A stretch of DNA of 64,000 nt from positions 25,383,757-25,447,756 of the forward strand of contig OX465104.1 in assembly GCA_949987565.1 (NCBI GenBank), written 5' to 3'. A model generated the notes under the pieces. The model was not told the DNA's origin and made no database searches. It saw only the letters and a list, made by a program, of their open reading frames with translations. Positions 11,971 through 23,600 of this stretch are shown here, piece after piece. The stretch comes from Luidia sarsii (lineage: Eukaryota > Echinodermata > Asteroidea > Paxillosida > Luidiidae). Both the position numbers and the translations under genes were made by a program. How positions within the stretch are numbered: the first letter of the stretch is position 1; every line of letters starts with the position of its first letter.

Positions 11971-12437
11971 GGTTTCAAGAGCGAGTGGACGGTAGACCTC
12001 ATGAAACGCGACGCGCTCATGGCTGTGTATAGCATATCCCCGTGCATGCGTATGATGTACAGCTGTACAATAATCGTCTTAGTATGGGGGATCAAAAGGG
12101 AAAGTTATGTTACAACATTTGTGTGTATGCTTGTAGCTTGTATGAAATCTAAAATAGATTCTAAAACAGGAAATAAGTATTTTGTTTCTGCCAAAATAAT
12201 AGCATTTTTACTTGAGAAGCGCGTGCACCTTCGGCTACTAATCTCGAAGAAATGTCATAAGCTCTTCGATCATTAACTTATGGTAAGGGCAGTGTTTGTT
12301 TACAGAGGTGATGTCAAATTGTCAATCCCAAAACGTGGCCCAAATTTGAAAGTCAGCGTTCTGTTTTGCAGGCAAATTGCACAGAATACAGAGACGTCGA
12401 AGACGCGTTCCATTTTCTGGACAGAACCATCGTCCAC
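11971..12437 (+). repeat. 467-bp direct repeat, copy 2
   Basis: Second copy of 5907-6373, ending at the same ATCGTCCAC and then diverging into CTACTGACCTAGTG. Both copies lie within the large element in the same orientation, 6064 bp apart. Confidence 0.9.
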
Positions 12438-15093
12438 TACTGACCTAGTGATCGATTTGAATATAGTATTGACTGATGCACATAATAATAGTCGAATATC
12501 GAAATTGGCTCCTACCTCCATTTTTCGGAGTGTCGGGGATACTACAACTTAGCGTGTTTTCATTCTGTAGACTTATACCTTAATCAATTTCATCCTTAGG
12601 ATTTGTCATATTGCCACAATTCAGTTTACAAATGGCACAGCGCGATATCAGCCCTTCCATCCCATTATGTCTTCAGTTGGCCAGCATTACGCATACACGC
12701 ATACATGTATATCTTGCGTCCCCTTTTACCCTGGTCTGCCCTACATATACTATATGTCCAGAATTATCGCATCCTTTTTCGAACCTTGCATCCCTCTGCC
12801 CTGCATTGTACCGAATTCTCGCATCCCTTTTTCAAAACTCGCATCTGCCCCCCCCCATATAGTTACTGTGCACAGAATTCTCGCTTTTTTCATCAAAACT
12901 CCATTCCTGCACTCACTAAACTGCGATCCAGTACGTGTGGCCATTGAGGGGCGATTGGAACATATGGCTGTATTTCATTTTCAAAGGCTCGTGATTACTC
13001 AGAAATGTGCGAAAAGCCATGGCAACAAATGGTTACATGTGTGTATTTAGCAGCATATTAGATACTATTAGACACTCTTCATTGAAGTTCATTTTCAGTT
13101 TGAGCTTTTCCCAAAAAGAACCCAGAAGTTGAGAACGATAGAACTCTGAACTGGAAAGCGTATTTGAGACATCATGACAAATTCGTTGTTGGCTACAGCA
13201 ATTCAGGTCATGCATTTTTTAGCTATAGTGTCAGTACTAAATGGCATTAAGAGGGATAACACATTTTCATCATGAGGAGATTTCCCTTCTAAAAAGCCCA
13301 ACCTTTTCCAAACCAGGATTTGGTTGTTTTCCTTAGAATCAACCCTTACATAACTGGTTTATTGCTTGAGGCATTTAGCTATCCCAACCGCAGGGATCCC
13401 AACCTCAGGGATCCCAACCTCTCTGGACCAGACAGCTTTGTTTCCTTTTTGCCAGTCAGTCAAGCGATACTTATCGCAGTCCCAGCGTGTGGTGGGCCAG
13501 TTTTGTAAATAAAGCTCTCCCAGAAAATTACTCCTTTGTAATAAGTGAAGACCCCAAATCCTGGCACAGTTTTGGCAGAATACCCGAATAAGCTTACACT
13601 TGAGTTTTAGCTTTAAAAGGTTATTCCCGACATGATAAGTTTTTACTCGAGTTATGGATTGTGTGCTACCAGGAAAACATTGAACACAGACCTATAATTA
13701 TGTACACGCTCAGTTCGATGGGATACAATCATGTTGTGCAACCGAGTTTCTTCCCTTGACAGGAAAATTCCAAGATTGTACTACATGCACTAAAAGTATA
13801 TCCCTATATGTACATGTAGTTGTACTTTGCTTGGTCATCCCAAAGGAATGCAGCAACAGGTGGCTAATGTACAGTACATGTATACGCTTTCTGACCTGCA
13901 ACACACAAGCCAACCTTTGCCCTTTTCTGACCCATGACCTCAAGGCAGCGGCGGGAATTGGGGGGCAGGGGAGAAAGTGCCTGGGGGCATGTTTGTCCCT
14001 CAACATCTGTTCATTCTTTATACTAATGTGACCATGCAGTCACATTTTGTGATAGTGTACAGTATTGTGGATTGCCCTAGAGTTAGTTAGACCTGGTTTG
14101 TTGCTTAGCAACAACCCCCTGCAGTGGGTCTTGGGAACCTGACTGTGGTCAGGGAACAGGGATTAGCCCAGCCCAGTTCACCACCAGCTGTCTGAGTGAG
14201 ATACATGTGCCACACACATCCTCCAGTACCGGGTAGCCCGCTACAGTTTCCAGCCTGTAGCTGATTTCTGGATCCATCTCTTATGCTGTAAGTATTAATG
14301 TTCCTCCAATTTATCAGCCAGTGAGTTGTCTAAAACATAATAGGCTATAATATCTGTATTTATTGTGGTGATTGATATTAAAGTGAACCCACTATCAGGG
14401 AAAGGCCATAGCCCATACTGCTTGGAAGTCTTCTGTTGCACTGTATAGTGCAAGCATGGAGCTCCATGGTGCAAGGAAGTGATTCAGGCTAAGAGAAGAC
14501 TTTTGTGCATTGACTTACTATAGTGTATAACTGTATATCCACTGGGTCAGAAATATTTGAGATATTGTTTAACCCTATGGTCCAATGACATAACATTTAT
14601 GAGAACTTTTGATTTCGATTTTTAATAACGTTTGCCCATCCATTGAGAGTATATGATACTGCGAGTACGAGTGTAATGTGAGTACGAGTGGGTGGACCAC
14701 CTTGAAACTTCTTTGGTACATGTATATGCATAGTTCAGGGTGCCCTGTTTACTTTTCAGTAATTAGCCTACCAGGTGTTGTGATTTGCAAAGGGAATATT
14801 TAATGAGGATAGTGTTTACTTGAATTCACCCAGCTGGTATTCCTTGATGAAGGGATCCGAGGAGTGTTTTTTTTATTTAATCATTTTTTTTAATTATCTG
14901 TATGCTCATTAGTGTTTTCTTCTCTTTTCTTGTTATAGACTTACGCGCCAACCCTTTCTATCACTCGTATATACTGGAAAATAAATCCACTGGAAAAGAG
15001 TCAAAGGCCCCCATCACAAGCGTCGTGGACAGGATCAAGTGGTTTTTCCAATAAAGAAAGGTTGGCACTTTGGCAGTGTGACAAGCTAAGAGG
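12438..15093. other. No gene seen; upstream flank of the gag remnant
   Basis: Contains a short triple repeat GGGATCCCAACC at 13389-13422 and small TACATG patches (13808, 13868). AATAAA-type signals at 14980 and 15051 lie just before the gag start. I looked for a long terminal repeat pair around the gag and could not find one by eye. Confidence 0.4.
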
Positions 15094-15981
15094 ATGGAGG
15101 CTCTACAGGAGCAAGTCGCGGCACTAGCGGCCAAGTTTGAAGGATTCAACTCCGAGAGGGGACTTCCAGCAGGCCGAAGGTGATCGTCGTGCCCCGCGAT
15201 GGCAGAGGACATGCGTCGACTGACCTAAGACATGTCAGATGACGAAGGGGCACAGCTGGTTCTCGACCATCTCACCAGCGGCGCACGGGAGGAGATTCGG
15301 CTCTGTCCCCCTGCTCAGAGGAGCTCTGCGGAGAGGATCATCGGGTACATCCTCAAGACCTACGCCTGCTATGAAACCCCGTCGACTCGCTGGCAGGTCT
15401 TCTACGACCGGCGACAGAGAGGAGGCAGGTCGATCCAGGACTACTCCCTGAACCTGCTGCAACTGCTGCAGAAGGTGGAAGTGGCCTCTAATGAGGACAG
15501 CCCACTGCTCCACGACAAAGATGTCGTCCTGAACGAGAGGTTCTCGGCAGGCTTGACGCTAAATGCAGGAGAACCCCACCATGGAGTTTGCCGACCTTAG
15601 GAATAAGGTGATGTCCTGGGAGTGCCCCCCATCGCCCCCTGCCACAGAAGTCCGCGTGACCCAAATCAAGGCTGACGACACTGGTTCCAGTCTGCAGAGG
15701 CAGTTGGACGAGCAGGCAGCCCAGCTGAAGGCTACTCAGGAGACGCTCAGCCAGCTGTGTGGCCAGATATGGCGCTGTTCATGTCCGCCCAACCCACACG
15801 TCCCCCAAGTTCATCAAGACGAGGCCCACTTATTTGCTGTAAGTACTGCAATGAGGTTGGACACATCGCAAGACGCTGCCCTCATCCACCCAGACCAAGA
15901 GGCACAGCTCCACCCGCGGCTCCTGCTCCCCACCAGATGGCAGTTGAGGCTCCTTTAAACGAGCAAAACCTGCCGTTGTAG
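15094..15981 (+). pseudogene. Broken gag-like gene with CCHC zinc knuckle
   Basis: ATG at 15094 opens a coiled-coil-like start (MEALQEQVAALAAKFEGFN) that meets TGA at 15181 and another stop near 15229. The same frame resumes at 15232 with MSDDEGAQLVLDHLTSGARE, LCPPAQR and TRWQVFYDRRQ, the shape of a capsid-like gag domain. The reading then moves frame near 15560 (FADLRNKVMSWECPP, then a Q-rich helix) and again near 15757. There it encodes CKYCNEVGHIARRC, a complete CX2CX4HX4C nucleic-acid-binding knuckle, ending at TAG 15979. At least two stops and two shifts make it a pseudogene. Codon and GC use differ sharply from the AT-rich surroundings. No protease, reverse transcriptase or integrase follows. 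It may be a nested retroelement or a gag-derived gene captured by the large transposon. Confidence 0.7.
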
Positions 15982-16114
15982 GGCAACCGGTGGTTTCAAC
16001 CAAGGAGGTATTAGGCGCGCTCCTTGGTTCAACCATGAGTGCCCACCCTATGAACACCCACGTACAGTTAGCAGCACCAAGGTGGAGGTAGGAGGAGTAG
16101 ACCCAGCCCAGCAT

Positions 16115-16364
16115 TTTCCGGCATCCTCCTCAGACAAGGAGGGCAAGCTATGCAGCGGCCGCTGCAAGTGGTTCGATGTCTGCAAAGGTTATGGCTTTGT
16201 GACGCCCGACGACAGCAGCGGAGACGAAGTCTATCACTCTACCATTCATATGGACGGCTTCAGAAGTCATGGACGACAGCGAGGTTGTACAGTTTGTCTA
16301 CAAGATCTCTGATAACGGGACCGAACGGCTGCAAATGCAGAGGGAGGAAACGGAAGAGGAGTAG
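16115..16364 (+). pseudogene. Broken cold-shock domain
   Basis: The frame that includes 16082 encodes GRCKWFDVCKGYGFVTPDDS, with the classic W and the RNP1 motif KGYGFV, then IHMDGFRS. Cold-shock domains of the LIN28/Y-box type have an RNP2 motif VFVHxS at this point. Here only VYHS is left, a two-residue loss. After FRS the reading shifts by one base: MDDSEVVQFVYKISDNGTER follows from 16269 and stops at TAG 16362. The domain is thus nearly complete but damaged twice. It lies about 170 bp after the CCHC knuckle of the gag remnant on the same strand. LIN28 also pairs these two domain types, in the opposite order, so the two pieces may have formed one RNA-binding protein. Confidence 0.72.
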
Positions 16365-16526
16365 ACATAGCAAAGGGGATAGGGTAAAGGTCTCCACTCC
16401 TAAACAGTGTGTGGGTCGTGCGCCCACATTGGAGGTGCACCAGACTGTTGAGAGTACAGCGAGTCCTGCCTGCTCATCGTCCATCCAGGAGACAGAGAAG
16501 CCCACTGAGTCACCACTTACAGGATG
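16365..16526. other. Short spacer, no gene seen
   Basis: GC-moderate sequence leading directly into the right subterminal array at 16527. It may be the decayed 3' part of the gag/cold-shock unit. Confidence 0.4.
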
Positions 16527-17125
16527 GCTGGCTTCTTATCAAGGGTGCCGATTGGCACCCCTCGTACCCATGCTTTGTACGGTGGACATATATCGTTTTA
16601 TTCTGTAAGTAGGGTGGCTGGCTTCTTATGAAGGGTGCAGATTGGCACCCCTCGTACCCATGCTTTGTACGGTGGACATACATCATTTTATTCTATAAGT
16701 AGGATGGCTGGCTTCTTATGAAGGGTGCCGATTGGCACCCCTCGTACCCATGCTTTGCACGGTGGACATATATCGTTTTATTCTGTAAGTAGGATGGCTG
16801 GCTTCTTATGAAGGGTGCAGATTGGCACCCCTCGTACCCATGCTTTGCACGGTGGACATACATCGTTTTATTCTGTAAGTAGGATGGCTGGCTTCTTATG
16901 AAGGGTGCCGATTGGCACCCCTCGTACCCATGCTTTGCACGGTGGACATACATCGTTTTATTCTGTAAGTAGGATGGCTGGCTTTCTTATGAAGGGTGCC
17001 GATTGGCACCCCTCGTAGCAATGCTTTGCACGGTGGACATATATCGTTTTATTCTGTAAGTAGGATGGCTGGCTTACTTATGAAGGGTGCCGATTGGCAC
17101 CCCTCTTACCCATGCTTTGTATAGT
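16527..17125 (-). repeat. Right subterminal array, 90-bp units
   Basis: About seven units that are the reverse complement of the 3992-4668 repeat (GGGTGCCGATTGGCACCCC recurring every 90 bp). Two units have a C-to-A change that weakens the hairpin (GGGTGCAGATTGGCACCCC). Equal unit number and inverted orientation at the two ends fit a functional subterminal region. Confidence 0.93.
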
Positions 17126-17608
17126 GAGTGTGTATCACTTTTTTACCGGTGAAAATGATAAATGTCCTGTAAAACTCAATCGTCCCACAAAAATCAATTT
17201 TTATGTGAAATAAATGCATTTTCTTGTGTAAAAAGCAACCAAAGGAGATTTGTGTGATTTTTATGCGTTACAATACGTTGCAGAGCATGTAAATTATTGC
17301 AATTCTAATTTTGACGGAGAAAAAAGTAGATAACTAAATGAACGAACCATTTTTGGATAAAATGAACTTTTGTCAAGGAAAAAACTCTAAAATATTGTTC
17401 CAAATATTAAGACTTGATTTTTACAAGGTAAAAAATGAGCATCATTTTCAGCAGTTTTCTGCAAATTGTGATTTATATATCAAAAAAATACAGATATGCC
17501 GCTTCTTTGCGAGTTAACCTACCGTTTGTGAGTTTTTAACCATGAAATATTCGTATTTGTTCGATTTTACATTCAGAAAGTCCCTTTTCATAGTCAAAAA
17601 ATCACTTT
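17126..17608. other. AT-rich subterminal spacer
   Basis: Lies between the right array and the right terminal inverted repeat. A CTTGTGTAAAAAGCAACC stretch near 17222 is the inverted counterpart of the TTGCTTTTTATACA stretch near 3937. No gene. Confidence 0.6.
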
Positions 17609-17648
17609 AACCAACTTCCAATAAAGACAAAATGTTTCCAATCGCGTT
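17609..17648 (-). repeat. Right 40-bp terminal inverted repeat
   Basis: Starts AACCAACTTCC and ends CCAATCGCGTT, the reverse complement of 3652-3691. The minisatellite resumes at 17649. Confidence 0.93.
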
Positions 17649-17652
17649 CTGT
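17649..17652 (+). other. Target-site duplication CTGT (right copy)
   Basis: Partner of 3648-3651. It lies immediately outside the right terminal inverted repeat. Confidence 0.75.
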
Positions 17653-20600
17653 TCTGTCGGGGGTTGCTCACCTCAGTTAGACACAGCGTTCCTATCGCAG
17701 TCTGCATTTATCTGTCTGTTCTGTCGGGGGTTGCTCACCTCAGTTAGACACAGCGTTCCTATCGCAGTCTGTATTTGTCTGTCTGTTCTGTCGGGGGTTG
17801 CTCACCTCAGTTAGACACAGCGTTCCTATCGCAGTCTGTATTTGTCTGTCTGTTCTGTCGGGGGGTTGCTCACCTCAGTTAGACACAGTGTTCCTATCGC
17901 AGTCTGCATTTGTCTGTCTGTTCTGTAGGGGGGTTGCTCACCTCAGTTAGACACAGCGTTCCTATCGCAGTCTGTATTTGTCTGTCTGTTCTGTCGGGGG
18001 GTTGCTCACCTCAGTTAGACACAGCGTTCCTATCGCAGTCTCCATTTGTCTGTCTGTTCTGTCGGGGGTTGCTCACCTCAGTTAGACACAGCGTTCCTAT
18101 CGCAGTCTGTATTTGTCTGTCTGTTCTGTCGGGGGTTGCTCATCTCAGTTAGACACAGCGTTCCTATCGCAGTCTGTATTTGTCTGTCTGTTCTGTCGGG
18201 GGTTGCTCACCTCAGTTAGACACAGCGTTCCTATCGCAGTCTTCATTTGTCTGTCTGTTCTGTCGGGGGGTTGCTCGCCTCAGTTAGACACAGCGTTCCT
18301 ATCGCAGTCTGTATTTGTCTGTCTGTTCTGTAGGGGGGTTGCTCACCTCAGTTAGACACAGCGTTCCTATCGCAGTCTGCATTTATCTGTCTGTTCTGTC
18401 GGGGGTTGCTCACCTCAGTTAGACACAGCGTTCCTATTACAGTCTGCATTTGTCTGTCTGTTCTGTCGGGGGGTTGCTCACCTCAGTTAGACACAGTGTT
18501 CCTATTACAGTCTGCATTTGTCTGTCTGTTCTGTTGGGGGGTGGCTCACATCAGTTAGACACAGCGTTCCTATCGCAGTCTGCATTTGTCTGTCTGTTCT
18601 GTAGGGGGGTTGTTCACCTCAGTTAGACACAGTGTTCCTATCGCAGTCTGTATTTGTCTGTCTGTTCTGTAGGGTGGTTGCTCACCTCAGTTAGACACAG
18701 CGTTCCTATCGCAGTCTGTATTTGTCTGTCTGTTCTGTTGGGGGGTTGCTCACCTCAGTTAGACACAGTGTTCCTATCGCAGTCTGTATTTGTCTGTCTG
18801 TTCTGTCGGGGGTTGCTCACAACAGTTAGACACAGTGTTCCTATCGCATTCTGTATTTGTCTGTTCTGTTGGGGGGTTGCTCCTATTACAGTCTGCATTT
18901 GTCTGTCTGTTCTGTTGGGGGGTGGCTCACATGAGTTAGACACAGCGTTCCTATCGCAGTCTGTATTTGTCTGTCTGTTCTGTAGGGGGGTTGCTCACCT
19001 CAGTTAGACACAGCGTTCCTATCACAGTCTGCATTTGTCTGTCTTTTCTGTTGGGGGGTTGCTCACCTCAGTTAGACACAGCGTTCCTATCGCAGTCTGC
19101 ATTTATCTGTCTGTTCTGTCGGGGGGTTGCTCACCTCAGTTAGACACAGGGTTCCTATCGCAGTCTCCATTTGTCTGTCTGTTCTGTCAAGGGTTGCTCA
19201 CCTCAGTTAGACACAGTGTTCCTATCGCAGTCTCCATTTGTCTGTCTGTTCTGTCGGGGGGGTTGCTCACCTCAGTTAGACACAGTGTTCCTATCGCAGT
19301 CTGTATTTGTCTGTCTGTTCTGTCGGGGGGTTGCTCACCTCAGTTAGACACAGGGTTCCTATCGCAGTCTGTATTTGTCTGTCTGTTCTGTCAAGGGTTG
19401 CTCACCTCAGTTAGACACAGTGTTCCTATCGCAGTCTGCATTTGTCTGTCTGTTCTGTCAAGGGTTGCTCACCTCAGTTAGACACAGTGTTCCTATTGCA
19501 GTCTCCATTTGTCTGTCTGTTCTGTCGGGGGGTTGCTCACCTCAGTTAGACACAGTGTTCCTATCGCAGTCTGTATTTATCTGTCTGTTCTGTCGGGGGG
19601 TTGCTCACCTCAGTTAGACACAGTGTTCCTATCGCAGTCTGCATTTGTCTGTCTGTTCTGTCGGGGGGTTGTTCACCTCAGTTAGACACAGTGTTCCTAT
19701 CGCAGTCTGTATTTGTCTGTCTGTTCTGTAGGGGGGTTGCTCACCTCAGTTAGACACAGCGTTCCTATCGCAGTCTGCATTTATCTGTCTGTTCTGTCGG
19801 GGGTTGCTCACCTCAGTTAGACACAGCGTTCCTATTACAGTCTGCATTTGTCTGTCTGTTCTGTTGGGGGGTGGCTCACATCAGTTAGACACAGTGTTCC
19901 TATCGCAGTCTGCATTTGCCTGTCTGTTCTTTCGGGGGTTGCTCACCTCAGTTATACACAGCGTTCCTATCGCAGTCTGCATTTGTCTGTCTGTTCTGTC
20001 GGGGGTTGCTCACCTCAGTTAGACACAGCGTTCCTATTACAGTCTGCATTTGTCTGTCTGTTCTGTTGGGGGGTTGCTCACCTCAGTTAGACACAGTGTT
20101 CCTATCGCAGTCTGCATTTGCCTGTCTGTTCTTTCGGGGGTTGCTCACCTCAGTTATACACAGCGTTCCTATCGCAGTCTGCATTTGTCTGTCTGTTCTG
20201 TCGGGGGGTTGCTCACCTCAGTTAGACACAGCGTTCCTATTACAGTCTGCATTTGTCTGTCTGTTCTGTCGGGGGTTGCTCACCTCAGTTAGACACAGCG
20301 TTCCTATTACAGTCTGCATTTGTCTGTCTGTTCTGTCGGGGGGTTGCTCACCTCAGTTAGACACAGTGTTCCTATCGCAGTCTGCATTTGTCTGTCTGTT
20401 CTGTCGGGGGTTGCTCACCTCAGTTAGACACAGTGTTCCTATTGCAGTCTCCATTTGTCTGTCTGTTCTGTCGGGGGGTTGCTCACCTCAGTTAGTCACA
20501 GTGTTCCTATCGCAGTCTGCATTTGTCTGTCTGTTCTGTCGGGGGTTGCTCACCTCAGTTAGACACAGCGTTCCTATTACAGTCTGCATTTGTCTGTCTG

Positions 20601-23600
20601 TTCTGTTGGGGGGTGGCTCACATCAGTTAGACACAGCGTTCCTATCGCAGTCTGCCTTTGTCTGTCTGTTCTGTAGGGGGGTTGTTCACCTCAGTTAGAC
20701 ACAGCGTTCCTATCGCAGTCTGTATTTGTCTGTCTGTTCTGTAGGGGGGTTGCTCACCTCAGTTAGACACAGCGTTCCTATCGCAGTCTGCATTTATCTG
20801 TCTGTTCTGTCGGGGGTTGCTCACCTCAGTTAGACACAGCGTTCCTATTACAGTCTGCATTTGTCTGTCTGTTCTGTTGGGGGGTGGCTCACATGAGTTA
20901 GACACAGCGTTCCTATCGCAGTCTGCATTTGTCTGTCTGTTCTGTAGGGGGGTTGTTCACCTCAGTTAGACACAGTGTTCCTATCGCAGTCTGTATTTGT
21001 CTGTCTGTTCTGTAGGGGGGTTGTTCACCTCAGTTAGACACAGTGTTCCTATCGCAGTCTGTATTTGTCTGTCTGTTCTGTAGGGGGGTTGCTCACCTCA
21101 GTTAGACACAGCGTTCCTATCGCAGTCTGTATTTGTCTGTCTGTTCTGTTGGGGGGTTGCTCACCTCAGTTAGACACAGTGTTCCTATCGCAGTCTGTAT
21201 TTGTCTGTCTGTTCTGTCGGGGGTTGCTCACAACAGTTAGACACAGTGTTCCTATCGCATTCTGTATTTGTCTGTTCTGTTGCGGGGTTGCTCCTATTAC
21301 AGTCTGCATTTGTCTGTCTGTTCTGTTGGGGGGTGGCTCACATGAGTTAGACACAGCGTTCCTATCGCAGTCTGTATTTGTCTGTCTGTTCTGTAGGGGG
21401 GTTGCTCACCTCAGTTAGACACAGCGTTCCTATCACAGTCTGCATTTGTCTGTCTTTTCTGTTGGGGGGTTGCTCACCTCAGTTAGACACAGCGCTCCTA
21501 TCGCAGTCTGCATTTATCTGTCTGTTCTGTCGGGGGGTTGCTCACCTCAGTTAGACACAGGGTTCCTATCGCAGTCTCCATTTGTCTGTCTGTTCTGTCA
21601 AGGGTTGCTCACCTCAGTTAGACACAGTGTTCCTATCGCAGTCTGCATTTGTCTGTCTGTTCTGTCGGGGGGTGGCTCACATCAGTTAGACACAGCGTTC
21701 CTATTACAGTCTGCATTTGTCTGTCTGTTCTGTAGGGGGGTTGTTCACCTCAGTTAGACACAGTGTTCCTATCGCAGTCTGTATTTGTCTGTCTGTTCTG
21801 TAGGGGGGTTGCTCACCTCAGTTAGACACAGCGTTCCTATCGCAGTCTGCATTTATCTGTCTGTTCTGTCGGGGGTTGCTCACCTCAGTTAGACACAGCG
21901 TTCCTATTACAGTCTGCATTTGTCTGTCTGTTCTGTTGGGGGGTGGCTCACATCAGTTAGACACAGCGTTCCTATCGCAGTCTGCATTTGTCTGTCTGTT
22001 CTGTAGGGGGGTTGTTCACCTCAGTTAGACACAGCGTTCCTATTACAGTCTGCATTTGTCTGTCTGTTCTGTTGGGGGGTGGCTCACATCAGTTAGACAC
22101 AGCGTTCCTATCGCAGTCTGTATTTATCTGTCTGTTCTGTCGGGGGGTTGCTCACCTCAGTTAGACACAGTGTTCCTATTGCAGTCTCCATTTGTCTGTC
22201 TGTTCTGTCGGGGGGTTGCTCACCTCAGTTAGACACAGCGTTCCTATCGCAGTCTGTATTTGTCTGTCTGTTCTGTAGGGGGGTTGCTCACCTCAGTTAG
22301 ACACAGCGTTCCTATCGCAGTCTGTATTTGTCTGTCTGTTCTGTCGGGGGGTTACTCACCTCAGTTAGACACAGCGTTCCTATCGCAGTCTGCATTTGTC
22401 TGTCTGTTCTGTCGGGGGGTTGCTCACCTCAGTTAGACACAGTGTTCCTATCGCAGTCTGCATTTGCCTGTCTGTTCTTTCGGGGGTTGCTCACCTCAGT
22501 TAGACACAGTGTTCCTATCGCAGTCTGTATTTGTCTGTCTGTTCTGTAGGGGGGTTGTTCACCTCAGTTAGACACAGTGTTCCTATCGCAGTCTGCCTTT
22601 GACTGTCTGTTCTGTCGGGGGGGTAGCTCACCTCAGTTAGACACAGCGTTCCTATCGCAGTCTGCCTTTGCCTGTCTGTTCTTTCGGGGGTTGCTCACCT
22701 CAGTTAGACACAGTGTTCCTATCGCAGTCTGCCTTTGCCTGTCTGTTCTTTCGGGGGTTGCTCACCTCAGTTAGACACAGTGTTCCTATCGCAGTCTGCA
22801 TTTGCCTGTCTGTTCTTTCGGGGGTTGCTCACCTCAGTTAGACACAGCGTTCCTATCGCAGTCTGCATTTGCCTGTCTGTTCTTTCGGGGGTTGCTCACC
22901 TCAGTTAGACACAGCGTTCCTATCACAGTCTGCATTTGTCTGTCTGTTCTGTTGGGGGTTGCTCACCTCAGTTAGACACAGCGTTCCTATTACAGTCTGC
23001 ATTTGTCTGTCTGTTCTGTTGGGGGGTGGCTCACCTCAGTTAGACACAGCGTTCCTATCGCAGTCTGCATTTGTCTGTCTGTTCTGTAGGGGGGTTGCTC
23101 ACCTCAGTTAGACACAGCGTTCCTATCGCAGTCTGCATTTGTCTGTCTGTTCTGTTGGGGGGTGGCTCACCTCAGTTAGACACAGCGTTCCTATCGCAGT
23201 CTGCATTTGTCTGTCTGTTCTGTAGGGGGGTTGCTCACCTCAGTTAGACACAGCGTTCCTATCACAGTCTGCATTTGTCTGTCTGTTCTGTCGGGGGTTG
23301 CTCACCTCAGTTAGACACAGCGTTCCTATTACAGTCTGCATTTGTCTGTCTGTTCTGTTGGGGGGTGGCTCACATCAGTTAGACACAGCGTTCCTATCGC
23401 AGTCTGCCTTTGTCTGTCTGTTCTGTAGGGGGGTTGTTCACCTCAGTTAGACACAGTGTTCCTATCACAGTCTGCATTTGTCTGTCTGTTCTGTCGGGGG
23501 TTGCTCACCTCAGTTAGACACAGTGTTCCTATCGCAGTCTGTATTTGTCTGTCTGTTCTGTAGGGGGGTTGCTCACCTCAGTTAGACACAGTGTTCCTAT

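Larger units (their letters stand above)
3652..17648. mobile_element. Large terminal-inverted-repeat DNA transposon inserted in the minisatellite
   Basis: The 13,997-bp segment begins AACGCGATTGGA and ends with its reverse complement. The 40 terminal bases at each end match. It is flanked by CTGT on both sides, and removing the segment plus one CTGT rebuilds an uninterrupted minisatellite unit. Subterminal arrays of seven 90-bp units lie at 3992-4668 and, in opposite orientation, at 16527-17125. More diverged inverted homology (a TTGCTTTTTA stretch) lies between termini and arrays. The interior carries two decayed minus-strand exons of a transposon-type protein plus nested or captured retroelement pieces. 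Terminal inverted repeats with a short target duplication mark a cut-and-paste element. A 4-bp duplication is known from several superfamilies, so I assign none. No intact transposase is present, so this copy is presumably non-autonomous. Confidence 0.88.

Noticed and set aside
14100..16526. Complete LTR retrotransposon around the gag remnant
   Set aside because: No pair of long direct repeats, primer-binding site or pol domains could be seen.
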